A DNA stretch of 38,547 nucleotides from Candidatus Hydrogenedentota bacterium (GTDB lineage Bacteria; Hydrogenedentota; Hydrogenedentia; Hydrogenedentales; CAITNO01), in the NCBI GenBank assembly GCA_903902895.1, contig CAIUWO010000144.1, positions 1 to 38,547 on the forward strand, in the 5' to 3' direction. Under the pieces are notes generated by a model, which had not been told where the DNA came from, did no database searches, and worked only from the letters and a program-made list of their open reading frames with translations. Within the stretch, counting starts at the first letter, position 1; each line of letters starts with the position of its first letter. Positions 15,856-23,667 of the stretch are shown one piece after another. Made by a program: the position numbers and the translations under genes.

Positions 15856-17202
15856 TTACATTCCCGGCATGGGTGGGAAGGGCGTGCGCGGCATCCCTTT
15901 GCCGCCTTTCATGCCCCTCATCATTTGCTTCATCATTTTCTTCATCTTCTCGAATTCCTTCAGCAGGGAGTTCACCTCCTGAACGGAGGTGCCACTGCCT
16001 TCGGCGATTCGCCGGCGCCGGCTCCCGTTGATGATAACGGGGCTGCGCCGCTCCTTGGGCGTCATCGAAAGGATGATCGCCTCGGTGTACTTCAACTCTT
16101 CCTCGGCCCCGTCGAAGCCCTGCGGCATCATCTTGTTGAGGCCCGGTATCTTTGCCATCAGGTCCCCGAAGGACCCGAGTTTCTTCACCTGGCGCATCTG
16201 GGTGAGAAAGTCCTCAAGGTCCCAGTCGCCCTTGCGCGCCTTCTTCTGGAAGTCCATCGCCTGGTCGCGGTCGACCACCTGCTGGGCCTTCTCGACGAGC
16301 GAAACGATGTCGCCCATGCCGAGAATCTGGTCGGCCATGCGACCCGGATGGAACGCCTCGAGCGCCTCAAGCTTTTCGCCGGTGCCGATAAACTTGATCG
16401 GGCAGCCCGTGACATTGATGAGGCTGATCGCCGCGCCGCCGCGCGCGTCGCCGTCCATCTGCGTGAGCACCACGCCGGTGAGCGGCACCGTGTCGTGGAA
16501 CTGCTTGGCCGAGCGCACCGCGTCCTGGCCGGTCATCGCGCTGGCGACAAAGAGTATCTCGTGCGGCTTCATCTGCATCGAGATCTGCCGCACCTCCGCC
16601 ATCATCTCCGCATCCACGTGCAGCCGGCCGGCCGTGTCGAGGATCAGCGTGTCGCAACCGCGCATTGCCGCCTCGCCGCGGGCCATGAGGCAGATGTCCA
16701 CCGGGTTCGCGTTCACGCCGAGGCTGAACGATTCAACACCCGCCTGGCGCGCCACTATCTCCAACTGTTGGATGGCGGCGGGACGGTACACGTCCGCGCC
16801 GACCAGCATCGGCGTTTTGCCGCGCTTCTTCAGCATCACCGCCAGTTTTCCGGCGGTGGTCGTCTTGCCCTGCCCCTGCAGGCCCACCATCATGATGATC
16901 GTCGGCGGTGTCGAGGCCTCCGCCAGGGGCGCATTGCGCTCACCCATCACCTTTATCAACTCGTCGTGCACGATCTTGACGATCATCTGGCCGGGGTGAA
17001 TGCTTTCAATCACCTTCTGGCCGACCGCCGCATCCTGCACGTCCGTGATGAACTTCTTGACGACCTTGTAGTGGACGTCCGCCTCAAGCAGGGCCTGGCG
17101 AATCTGCTGCATGGCGTCCTTCATATTCGCTTCGGTCAGGCGACCCTGCCCGCGAATATTCTTGAACGCCGCTTCCAGTTTTTTCGTCAGGTTCTCAAAC
17201 AT
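15856..17202 (-). CDS. ffh: signal recognition particle GTPase Ffh
   Basis: A 448-residue protein. The ATG at 17202 gives the family N-terminus MFENLTKKLEAAFKNIRGQG; a GTG at 17214 is also in frame. NG domain: VGLQGQGKTTTAGKLA (G1), DTAGRLHVDAEMM (G3), TQMDGDARGGAA (G4) and GTGEKLEALEAFHPGRM (G5). The methionine-rich M domain from ~325 carries SMTPKERRSP and INGSRRRRIAEGSG (4.5S RNA/signal peptide binding) and ends in a Met/Lys stretch (MKKMMKQMMRGMKGG). With 4.5S RNA and FtsY it targets nascent membrane proteins. It leads the ribosomal operon. No 4.5S RNA gene was found nearby. Confidence 0.97.
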   Translation of the reverse strand: MFENLTKKLEAAFKNIRGQGRLTEANMKDAMQQIRQALLEADVHYKVVKKFITDVQDAAVGQKVIESIHPGQMIVKIVHDELIKVMGERNAPLAEASTPPTIIMMVGLQGQGKTTTAGKLAVMLKKRGKTPMLVGADVYRPAAIQQLEIVARQAGVESFSLGVNANPVDICLMARGEAAMRGCDTLILDTAGRLHVDAEMMAEVRQISMQMKPHEILFVASAMTGQDAVRSAKQFHDTVPLTGVVLTQMDGDARGGAAISLINVTGCPIKFIGTGEKLEALEAFHPGRMADQILGMGDIVSLVEKAQQVVDRDQAMDFQKKARKGDWDLEDFLTQMRQVKKLGSFGDLMAKIPGLNKMMPQGFDGAEEELKYTEAIILSMTPKERRSPVIINGSRRRRIAEGSGTSVQEVNSLLKEFEKMKKMMKQMMRGMKGGKGMPRTPFPPMPGM

Positions 17203-17485
17203 AACCTGCTGCACAGCCTTGTCTTACAGTCACTCAGCGCGCGCCCCGGCACAACAATCCGGAAACGGCTCTCCCACACGGCGGTGTCTGCCCGGAAAGA
17301 CAGATCACCCCCGCACAGGGACGGTAAGCATACCAAACGGACGCTCCCCGATGCAACCTCAAGCCGCTGGGGAGTTTAGGGAAGGACGGGGGGCGGAAGA
17401 TGGCCGGCATGACCGGGCACGGAGCGAAACACCTATGAAATTGGGGTGGACGATTGGCCGGAGCGCATCGCCGCGAGAGGCCGGT

Positions 17486-17641
17486 TCAGTCTTCGTCCTT
17501 CTCAAGCACAACCAGAAAATCGTTGTAACTCTTGCCGTGGTTGGCCGTCACGGAAACAACTTTGTAACCTTCCTTGAGCAGGGCGTCCAGCTTGTCTTTG
17601 CCCGATCCGTTGGATTCAATAATCAACGATGTCTGCTTCAT
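17486..17641 (-). CDS. 51-residue DUF4177-like microprotein
   Basis: An ATG at 17641 follows an excellent ribosome site, GGAGGTGGAGC. The frame runs 51 codons to a TGA at 17486. The protein begins MKQTSLIIESNGSGKDKLDA, continues LLKEGYKVVSVTANHGKSYN and ends DFLVVLEKDED. This is the beta-alpha-beta-beta layout of DUF4177-type single-domain proteins: an N-terminal strand, a helix, G-[YW]-x-V-V-S-V and a final L-V-V-L-E-[KR] strand. It is transcribed divergently from lexA, 231 bases away. Function is unknown. The strong ribosome site and the clean domain pattern are the evidence that it is real. Confidence 0.8.
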   Translation of the reverse strand: MKQTSLIIESNGSGKDKLDALLKEGYKVVSVTANHGKSYNDFLVVLEKDED

Positions 17642-17661
17642 GCTCCACCTCCGTCATGTGG

Positions 17662-17760
17662 GACAGCCGCCCTCGGCTGTCGGCCTCCGTCATGCCCGCG
17701 CAGGCGGGCTTGTCCGCCTCTGGCGGGCATCCGCGCCCGCCACAAGGGCGGACGCTACTT
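17662..17760. repeat. cluster of GC-rich hairpins in the lexA upstream region
   Basis: GACAGCCG-CCCT-CGGCTGTC (17662-17681) is a perfect 8-base hairpin of the GGGACAGCCG type that also recurs in related genomes as far as I recall. It is followed by GCCCGC-GCAG-GCGGGC, then TCCGCC-TCT-GGCGGG, and a CCCGCC/GGCGGA pair to 17753. The hairpins separate the divergent microprotein and lexA promoters and may block read-through. Confidence 0.6.
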
Positions 17761-17792
17761 TAGCACGCAGGCGGGACGAATCAAAAACGGGC

Positions 17793-17821
17793 TTGACAGC
17801 GGACGCAACCTGTGGTCTAAT
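17793..17821 (+). promoter_or_regulatory. lexA promoter
   Basis: TTGACA (17793-17798), exactly 17 bases, TCTAAT (17816-17821). The -35 is perfect and the -10 has one mismatch. It lies 51 bases before the lexA start. Confidence 0.75.
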
Positions 17822-17825
17822 AAGG

Positions 17826-17841
17826 CTGAAAAGAGATTCAG
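17826..17841 (+). promoter_or_regulatory. candidate LexA operator (SOS box)
   Basis: CTGAA-N6-TTCAG is a perfect 5+5 inverted repeat placed at the expected transcription start, directly after the -10 box of lexA. LexA normally represses its own gene through such a palindrome, but the motif differs from the E. coli CTGT-N8-ACAG and Bacillus GAAC-N4-GTTC sites. The assignment is by position and symmetry only. Confidence 0.55.
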
Positions 17842-17872
17842 TCTTATTGTTTCAGTACAGTGGAGAGAAAAC

Positions 17873-18487
17873 ATGACACGCGGACTAACTTCGAGACAGC
17901 GCGATATCCTTGAATTCATTGTGCGGTGCGTCCGGGACAACGGCTATCCACCCACCATCGCCGAGATCGGCGACCGTTTCGGCATCTCCTCAACCAACGG
18001 CGTCAACGACCATCTGGTGGCGCTGGAGCGCAAGGGGTTCATCGAGCGCTCCTCCAAGGCGCGCTCCATCCGCGTGACTGAGATGGCGGCCATTGACCTG
18101 TTTGAGGACGAGGTGGGTGTGCTGCCCCTGCTGGGCCGCGTGGCGGCCGGGCAGCCGCTGCTGGCGGTGGAGAACATCGAGGCCCGCGTGCCGGTGGACG
18201 CGCAGCTGGCGCGGCGCAACGCCTTCTGCCTGCGCGTCACCGGCGACAGCATGATCGAGGACGGCATCCTCGACGGGGACATCATCGTGGTGGACCAGGA
18301 GAAGACCCCGCGCCGCAACGACATTGTGGTGGCGCTGGTCGACGGCGAGGCCACGGTCAAGCACTACCATCCCGACGGGAACACCGTCGAACTGCGCCCC
18401 GCAAACGCCGCCATGCGCCCCATGCGCTTCCCCGCCCGCGATGTGGCCGTGCAGGGCGTGGTGGTGGCCCTGCAGCGCAAGCTGTAA
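17873..18487 (+). CDS. lexA: SOS regulator LexA (autocleaving repressor)
   Basis: A 204-residue repressor. The ATG at 17873 was chosen for the preceding GGAGAG and the family start MTRGLTSRQRDILEFI. Residues ~1-70 form the winged helix DNA-binding domain (YPPTIAEIGDRFGISSTNGV, NDHLVALERKGFIERS). The S24 protease domain holds the cleavage bond A92-G93 in GRVAAGQPL, the nucleophile S126 in TGDSMIEDGI and the general base K163 in GEATVKHYH. The S-to-K spacing of 37 equals that of E. coli LexA (119/156). RecA-DNA triggers self-cleavage and SOS induction. Its 3' end abuts a short tandem repeat and the REP cluster of the RAYT gene. Confidence 0.96.
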   Translation: MTRGLTSRQRDILEFIVRCVRDNGYPPTIAEIGDRFGISSTNGVNDHLVALERKGFIERSSKARSIRVTEMAAIDLFEDEVGVLPLLGRVAAGQPLLAVENIEARVPVDAQLARRNAFCLRVTGDSMIEDGILDGDIIVVDQEKTPRRNDIVVALVDGEATVKHYHPDGNTVELRPANAAMRPMRFPARDVAVQGVVVALQRKL

Positions 18488-18507
18488 TTCTGTGGCTGTA
18501 ATTCTGT
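18482..18507 (+). repeat. 12-base tandem direct repeat at the lexA stop
   Basis: CTGTAATTCTGT occurs at 18482-18493 and again at 18496-18507. The first copy contains the lexA TAA stop, and the second runs into the GTAG start of a family A repeat at 18506. It may be a scar of repeat insertion next to lexA. Confidence 0.6.
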
Positions 18508-18587
18508 AGTGGGTGAAGTGAAGCGCAGCGAAACGAAACCCACCGTGCTTTTCCGGCAATCCGTAGGGTGGGTGAAACCCACCGTTC
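18506..18587 (+). repeat. two family A REP elements upstream of the RAYT gene
   Basis: Element one (18506-18548) starts GTAGTGGGTGAAGTGAAGCG and ends ACCCACCGTGC. Element two (18563-18587) is a compact form, GTAGGGTGGGTGAAACCCAC then CGTTC, in which GGGTG-GGTGAAA-CCCACC folds into a short hairpin. Both are in plus orientation, and the inverted partner lies downstream of the transposase at 19190-19233. Confidence 0.8.
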
Positions 18588-18636
18588 TTCGCCCGTGAGA
18601 GATAGACGGCATTCACGTGTTCATGGGGGTTGACAT

Positions 18637-19185
18637 ATGCCAAACTATATACGGCTTCGAAGCGAGGGCGGGACGTTCTTCTTCTCGGTGGTGACACATG
18701 AGCGCGGCGCTTTCTTGACGGACCCTTCGGCGCGAAAATGCCTGCGTCAGGCATGGAAGGATATGCGTGCGCGGTATCCGTTCGAACTTGTCGCGCTGTG
18801 CCTGCTGCCTGATCATCTTCACACAATATGGACCTTGCCTGAAGGGGACACGGACTCTTCAGAACGCTGGCGTTTTCTGAAGGCCCGGTTCACGTCGCGT
18901 TTCCTCGTTGAGAATGGTCGTGAAGGGCGCCGTTCCAATTCACAGCAGAAGAAAGGGGAACGTGGTTTTTGGCAGCGCCGCTATTGGGAACACACCATAC
19001 GGGACGATGAAGACCTGCTGCGGCACTTTGACTACATTCATTTCAATCCCGTGAAGCATGGACTTGTCGAATGGCCGGAGCGATGGCCGTGGTCGACCTT
19101 TCACCGGTACGCACGATTGGGGTGGTATGACGCCGGATGGGGGACAGAGCCCGAATTGGGTATCGACGGTCTGGACTGCGGGTAA
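18637..19185 (+). CDS. rayT: REP-associated tyrosine transposase (RAYT, Y1/HUH family)
   Basis: A 182-residue single-domain HUH endonuclease. The HUH motif is LLPDHLHTIWTLPEGD (H-x-H form with U=Leu), and the catalytic tyrosine is in RHFDYIHFNPVKHGLVE, a family hallmark. GGGGG lies about nine bases before the ATG. The N-terminal strand (YIRLRSEGGTFFFSVVTHER) and the YPFELVALCLLPDHLH core match IS200/IS605-related RAYTs. Such proteins cut and rejoin single-stranded REP hairpins and are thought to spread REP/BIME elements without moving themselves. Here it is bracketed by REPs in opposite orientation, and more family A copies occur at 8181 and 33597. It appears intact, so it may be active. Confidence 0.92.
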   Translation: MPNYIRLRSEGGTFFFSVVTHERGAFLTDPSARKCLRQAWKDMRARYPFELVALCLLPDHLHTIWTLPEGDTDSSERWRFLKARFTSRFLVENGREGRRSNSQQKKGERGFWQRRYWEHTIRDDEDLLRHFDYIHFNPVKHGLVEWPERWPWSTFHRYARLGWYDAGWGTEPELGIDGLDCG

Positions 19186-19189
19186 TAAA

Positions 19190-19233
19190 GACGGTGGGTT
19201 GCGTTCCGCTTTGCGGAACTCCACCCACCCTAC
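19190..19233 (-). repeat. family A REP element downstream of the RAYT gene (inverted)
   Basis: Minus-strand reading begins GTAGGGTGGGTGGAGTTCCG and ends CAACCCACCGTC, the same element as upstream and at 33597 but inverted. TTCCGC-TTT-GCGGAA makes its central hairpin. It lies between the convergent RAYT and PBP genes, two bases from the PBP stop. Confidence 0.82.
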
Positions 19234-19235
19234 AC

Positions 19236-21395
19236 CTACAGCGCCTCCAGCAGGGGCATTTCCGTTTCAGTTTCGGGAGCTTCCGCGTCGGCGGGGGGCG
19301 CCGGCTCGGGGGAAACGAAGCTTGCAGGCGGGCGGGTGCCGGTCATGTAGGCCTCCTTGTAGGAGCCGCCCTCCACGCCGGTGAAACGGTTTATGTTGAA
19401 GAACTCCACGCCGTAGGGCACGTCGAAATCGCGGACGGGCAGGCCCTCTTCGGCCTCGAGCATGAACTCGGTCCACACGGGACAGGAAAGGCGTCCTCCG
19501 GTGTAGGCACGGCCCGTGCCGAGTGTGCGGCCGTCGCGGTAGCCGATCCACACGACGGCGGTGTAGTCGGCGGTAAACCCGCAGAACCACGCGTCGCGGC
19601 TGTTGTTGGTGGTGCCCGTTTTTCCACCCACCGGCCGGTTGACTCTCGCGGCGCGCGCGCCGGTGGGGGCCCATGTTTCGGTCCCGGGCGTGCAGACGCC
19701 CTCCATCATGTGCAGCGTCACATAGGCGACCCGGGGGTCCATGGCCTGCTCCACGCGGGTCTCGTTGTGGTAGTCGAAGCGCTGCACGCCGTCGCGGTCG
19801 CGGATGTCGGTCACCGAAACCGCGTCATAGCGCATGCCGCCGTTGGGGAAGCAGGAGTAGGCCACGCAATGGTCCATGGGCCGGACCTCGGACGAACCCA
19901 GGGCGATGGTCAGCCCCTCCACCTCCGTGGGGATGCCGCAGCGCTGCAAATAGGAGCGCACCACCGGCGCGCCCACCATGTCGGTCAGTTTGACGGACAC
20001 AATATTAAGCGACTTCTCCAGCGCGTGACGTATGGGAACGGCGCCGCTGTAGTCGTTGCCGAAGTTCTTGGGCGACCACACCTTGCCGTTCGGGGCGACG
20101 CGGGAAAAGGGCTCATCGACGATGATGGTCGACGGCGTGAACCCGCTGGCCACGGCGGCGGCCCACACAAACGGCTTGATGCTGGAGCCCGGCTGTCGCC
20201 GGGCCTGGGTGACGGTGTTGTACTTTTCCCGCTCGTAATCGCGCCCGCCCACCATGGCGCGGACAAAGCCGCGGTACTGGGGCCGGTTGTCGATACAGAC
20301 CAGCGCGCCGGCGGCGGGCGTGAACTCGTCGGGATTGCCCTGCCGTTCAAACATCTTGCGCTGCTTGGCGTCGAACTCGTCAAGCGCCTTGCCCAGGGCG
20401 CGCTCGGCGGCCTCCTGCAGGCGCATGTCGACGGTGGTGTAGATTTCCAGGCCATCCTGGAAGATCTTCTCGCTCTCAAATTTGTCCTGGACGAACTTGC
20501 GCACCTCTTCGACGAAATAGGGTGCCTTGAATCGCTTGGAAGGAGTCATGGCGGCGGCCCGGTTCTCCGCGACCTGCTCCGGCTTGACCACTTGGGCGGC
20601 CAAATCCTCCGCCGTGGCGGCATCCAGTTCCCCCTGGGTAATGAACCCCTCGTCCAGCATCTGCTTGAGAACGACTCCGCGGCGGGTGCGCGCGTTCTCC
20701 AGGTTGCGGATGGGGTTGTTGGTGTTGGGCCACCGGGTCAGGCCGGCCAGCGTGGCCGCCTCGCCCAGCGTAAGGTCCTGACAGCTCTTGCCAAAGTACT
20801 GGCGCGAGGCGGCCTCGACGCCGTAGGCGCTGATGCCGAGGAAAATCTGGTTGAGGTAGAGTTCGAGAATCTCGTCCTTGGTGAACTTGCGCTCGATCTG
20901 GAGGGCGACCAGCGCTTCGCGGAATTTGCGCCGATAGGAGTGCTCCGTGCCCACTTTGAGGTCGTCGATATTGCGCACAACCTGCATGGTGATGGTGCTG
21001 GCGCCGCGGACACGGCCTGTTTGGAGGGCATCGACCGCCACGCTCAGATACGCTTCGGGGCGCACCCCCTTGTGCTGGAAGAAGGTGGCGTCCTCGGTGG
21101 CGATAAAGGCCTTTTGGACCTTCAGGGGAATGTCGCACAGGCGCAGGAGTTGGCGCTCCTCGACGGTGAACTCGCCCAGCAGCTGCCCGTCGCTGCTGAA
21201 CACCTTGCTGCCCACTTTGGGCCGGAAATCGGCAAAAGCCTGGGACACGTCGGAGGTCGCATCGTTGACCATCCACAGGAACAGGCCCAGCCCTGCCCCC
21301 CAGCATGCGCCGAGGATGAGCATAAAAAAGATGAACAACCCGGCGCAGCCGCGGCGGCGCACGGGTTCAGTTTCGAGGTTTTCCGGTTCCTGCAT
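19236..21395 (-). CDS. class A penicillin-binding protein (PBP1A family, bifunctional)
   Basis: A 719-residue peptidoglycan synthase. The cytoplasmic tail and one transmembrane helix (~18-43, GLFIFFMLILGACWGAGLGL) anchor it in the inner membrane. The GT51 glycosyltransferase domain has E101 in ATEDATFFQHKG, GASTITMQVVRN (usually GASTITQQ) and KFTKDEILELYLNQIFLG. The transpeptidase domain has S404-x-x-K407 in QPGSSIKPF, SLN in LEKSLNIVSV and KTGTTNNSRDAWF. The tail is Pro/Ala/Glu-rich. The ATG at 21395 is the first in frame; no good ribosome site is visible, so translation may depend on the upstream VanZ gene 61 bases away. Part of a minus-strand envelope cluster. Confidence 0.95.
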   Translation of the reverse strand: MQEPENLETEPVRRRGCAGLFIFFMLILGACWGAGLGLFLWMVNDATSDVSQAFADFRPKVGSKVFSSDGQLLGEFTVEERQLLRLCDIPLKVQKAFIATEDATFFQHKGVRPEAYLSVAVDALQTGRVRGASTITMQVVRNIDDLKVGTEHSYRRKFREALVALQIERKFTKDEILELYLNQIFLGISAYGVEAASRQYFGKSCQDLTLGEAATLAGLTRWPNTNNPIRNLENARTRRGVVLKQMLDEGFITQGELDAATAEDLAAQVVKPEQVAENRAAAMTPSKRFKAPYFVEEVRKFVQDKFESEKIFQDGLEIYTTVDMRLQEAAERALGKALDEFDAKQRKMFERQGNPDEFTPAAGALVCIDNRPQYRGFVRAMVGGRDYEREKYNTVTQARRQPGSSIKPFVWAAAVASGFTPSTIIVDEPFSRVAPNGKVWSPKNFGNDYSGAVPIRHALEKSLNIVSVKLTDMVGAPVVRSYLQRCGIPTEVEGLTIALGSSEVRPMDHCVAYSCFPNGGMRYDAVSVTDIRDRDGVQRFDYHNETRVEQAMDPRVAYVTLHMMEGVCTPGTETWAPTGARAARVNRPVGGKTGTTNNSRDAWFCGFTADYTAVVWIGYRDGRTLGTGRAYTGGRLSCPVWTEFMLEAEEGLPVRDFDVPYGVEFFNINRFTGVEGGSYKEAYMTGTRPPASFVSPEPAPPADAEAPETETEMPLLEAL

Positions 21396-21456
21396 GTTGG
21401 TCAAGAGGGTACCATGCCCCTGTCCGGGGGCGCAATTGGTTCGAATCCCGGGAGTA

Positions 21457-21849
21457 TTATTCCCCGGGGCTGGCCAATGGTTCCTGAACCGGTCTGCGGA
21501 AGAGGAGCACCAGCAGCGACGCGACCCCAAAGGCACCGGTCACATCGGCAAGCCAGTCAACAACGTCGCAGCTTCGGGAAGGGATGAAATACTGGTGAAA
21601 CTCGTCGCTCCCCCCGTACAGGGCCACGAAGAGGACGGGGAACCAGAGCATGGCGCGGGGCGTCCACGGTCTTCCGGACTGCCGCAGGCCGTAGAACACC
21701 AGCCCGGCAAGCAGGCCGTAGGCGCACATGTGGGCGACCTTGTCCATTCCGTCGAACTGCACCGACGCGGGCGCCGAAACGGGTCCGGAGGACAGCCAGA
21801 AAAGGAAGGTGCAATAGGCGGCAATCATCAGGATATGCGGAAGCTTCAC
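21457..21849 (-). CDS. VanZ family membrane protein
   Basis: A 130-residue protein with four hydrophobic segments and the VanZ pattern: MIAAYCTFLFWLSSGPVSAP, FDGMDKVAHMCAYGLLAGLV (the D-K-x-x-H motif), YGGSDEFHQYFIPSRSCDVV (E-x-x-Q-x-F-x-P-x-R-x...D) and DWLADVTGAFGVA. VanZ-like proteins are linked to envelope and lipoglycopeptide tolerance, but the biochemical role is not settled. Its start overlaps the stop of the upstream secreted protein gene (ATGA), and it precedes the class A PBP gene, which supports an envelope role. Confidence 0.92.
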   Translation of the reverse strand: MKLPHILMIAAYCTFLFWLSSGPVSAPASVQFDGMDKVAHMCAYGLLAGLVFYGLRQSGRPWTPRAMLWFPVLFVALYGGSDEFHQYFIPSRSCDVVDWLADVTGAFGVASLLVLLFRRPVQEPLASPGE

Positions 21850-23561
21850 GGTGCCACTCCATATTCCATGGCTTTGATTTGGGAGAACATTTCGTACTCA
21901 ACGCCGTCGAAAAAGAACATGCGGCCGCCCGCGGCCACACCGGTGACGTAGCCCTGCCCCGGCGCGGAAAAATTGCGGCGCAGGGCGGTCTCGCCGCCCA
22001 TGACCTGACCCGCGGGGTTGGCGGTGAAAATAAGCGTGGTGTCACCGCCGCCGGAGATGAGGTCCGCCAGGAGCAGCAGCGCGTAGATGCCCTCATAGTC
22101 CCCCTGGTCGATGGTGGCGGCGGCCGCCTGCAGCGCCGTTTCCGAGCCGGTGAGCCAGAGCACCATGAGGGACGGATAAAAGTCGTTCGGCCCCGCATAG
22201 CCCCCCGGCGCCAGGAACGCGGGCAGCGCGGAATTGGCGCGCCCTTCGGCCGTCATGAGCAGGACATCGCGCCTGGTGACCAGCTCAGGCCGCCGCGCGA
22301 GTTCGCGCTGCTGGATGATTTCACCCAGGGCCCGGACGGCGGTGGCGGTGAATTCCGGGATGGATGGCAGCATTGCGCCGGGCGGCAACTCCACCGGCGG
22401 ACGCTGCAACTCCGGCGACACAGGGGCAAGGGGCATCACCATGCCGGGCGCGCGCAGACTGAAGGGCAGGGGCATCATGGTGACCACGGAGACACCGGTG
22501 ACAACGGTGGGTATCGCCGACAGCAGACTGCCCAAACTCAACGCCTGAAGCTGCGTCAGCGCGCCGCCGTCGAACACCCATACTCCGCTCGCCTGGTAAA
22601 TGTGCAGGGAAACTTCGGGCAGGCGCATCCAGCGGCCGATATTCTCCGGCCCCGCGTAATAGCCCAGCGTGATGGCCACCTGCATGGCCGGCGCCGGAAA
22701 TGCCGCGCCCGGAATGGGCGTGATGTCCGGCTTCTTGAGTTTGTCCTTGTCGGCCGGCTTGTCCGGCTTGTCCGGCTTTGGCGGAAAGGCAGCAAGGGGC
22801 ACCGTCGCGGGCGGCAGGGTGGAAGCGCCCAATGCTGATTCAGCGGGCTTGGATGGTGCCGGTGCCGCCGCACCGGCGGGCGGCGGAGCCGGCACGGCCA
22901 CCGTAACCGGCGGCGTGCCGGGCGTTGTGCCATCGGGAAGCGGCGGCAGTGCCGCGGCGGCCGAAGGGGCCGGGGATTCGCCGGGGACAGCCGCGCCCGG
23001 GGCCGAAATCACTGTTTCAGGACGCGGCAGGGGCCGTTCATCGAGAAGCGCCGCATCAAGCGGGCTGGCGCGCAGCACGGCGTCCAGCCCCGTGCCGATG
23101 GTGGCCGCCAGCGGCGGGGCAAATGCCATGTGCTCCAGCCATTGGAGCACGGCATCGAGTTCCTGCAGATTGGGCGGGGCGCCGTGCAGCACCGATTGGA
23201 GCGCGGCGGCGGCAAAGGCCCCCGCGGCGCGCGCGGCACCTTCCTGGCCGGGGGCGTCAATGCCGACCATGTCGCGCCAGGCGCCACCCACCGCGAGGGA
23301 GTAGTGGTTCTTGTCCAGAAACTCGCGAAACGCGGGTGCCCACTCCTCGGCGGACACATCGGTGCGGGCTATTTTCTCGTACAGCGCAGCCGTTGTCTCC
23401 TGGGACGGCGCTGCGGCCACCGCCTCGAGCGCGGTGATCGTCTGGCCTTTCTGCTCCTCCGTCAGCGCGGCGGCCCGTGCCGAAACCTGCGCCAGCAGGA
23501 CCGACACCAGCAACACTGGCAACGCGGTCCGGACAATATGGACACACCTTCTCATCTTCAT
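21846..23561 (-). CDS. secreted Ala/Pro-rich protein of unknown function
   Basis: About 571 residues from the ATG at 23561 (an earlier in-frame ATG at 23585 is possible; neither has an ideal ribosome site). A signal peptide is clear (RTALPVLLVSVLLAQVSARA). Residues ~40-180 are mostly helical; ~180-285 form an Ala/Pro linker ending in a Lys/Asp/Pro stretch (PKPDKPDKPADKDKLKKPD). The C-terminal half has a hydrophobic, Gly-rich pattern including ITLGYYAGPENIGRWMRLPE and GYVTGVAAGGRMFFFDGVE. I recognise no domain. Being exported and coupled to vanZ by a four-base overlap, it probably acts at the cell surface or periplasm. The linker suggests it spans or binds the wall. Confidence 0.72.
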   Translation of the reverse strand: MKMRRCVHIVRTALPVLLVSVLLAQVSARAAALTEEQKGQTITALEAVAAAPSQETTAALYEKIARTDVSAEEWAPAFREFLDKNHYSLAVGGAWRDMVGIDAPGQEGAARAAGAFAAAALQSVLHGAPPNLQELDAVLQWLEHMAFAPPLAATIGTGLDAVLRASPLDAALLDERPLPRPETVISAPGAAVPGESPAPSAAAALPPLPDGTTPGTPPVTVAVPAPPPAGAAAPAPSKPAESALGASTLPPATVPLAAFPPKPDKPDKPADKDKLKKPDITPIPGAAFPAPAMQVAITLGYYAGPENIGRWMRLPEVSLHIYQASGVWVFDGGALTQLQALSLGSLLSAIPTVVTGVSVVTMMPLPFSLRAPGMVMPLAPVSPELQRPPVELPPGAMLPSIPEFTATAVRALGEIIQQRELARRPELVTRRDVLLMTAEGRANSALPAFLAPGGYAGPNDFYPSLMVLWLTGSETALQAAAATIDQGDYEGIYALLLLADLISGGGDTTLIFTANPAGQVMGGETALRRNFSAPGQGYVTGVAAGGRMFFFDGVEYEMFSQIKAMEYGVAP

Positions 23562-23667
23562 CTTTTCCGCAAATCCTTCCGCCATGGGCGAATTCTACAG
23601 GGATTATACATGGGTGCGGGGCGGGGGCACAGAAGTTGCCCCTCTCCGGTCCGCGCGCCCGCCCGGG

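Noticed and set aside
17215-17485. Possible 4.5S (SRP) RNA gene upstream of ffh
   Set aside because: No GGAAGGAAGC-type tetraloop motif or matching long hairpin could be found.
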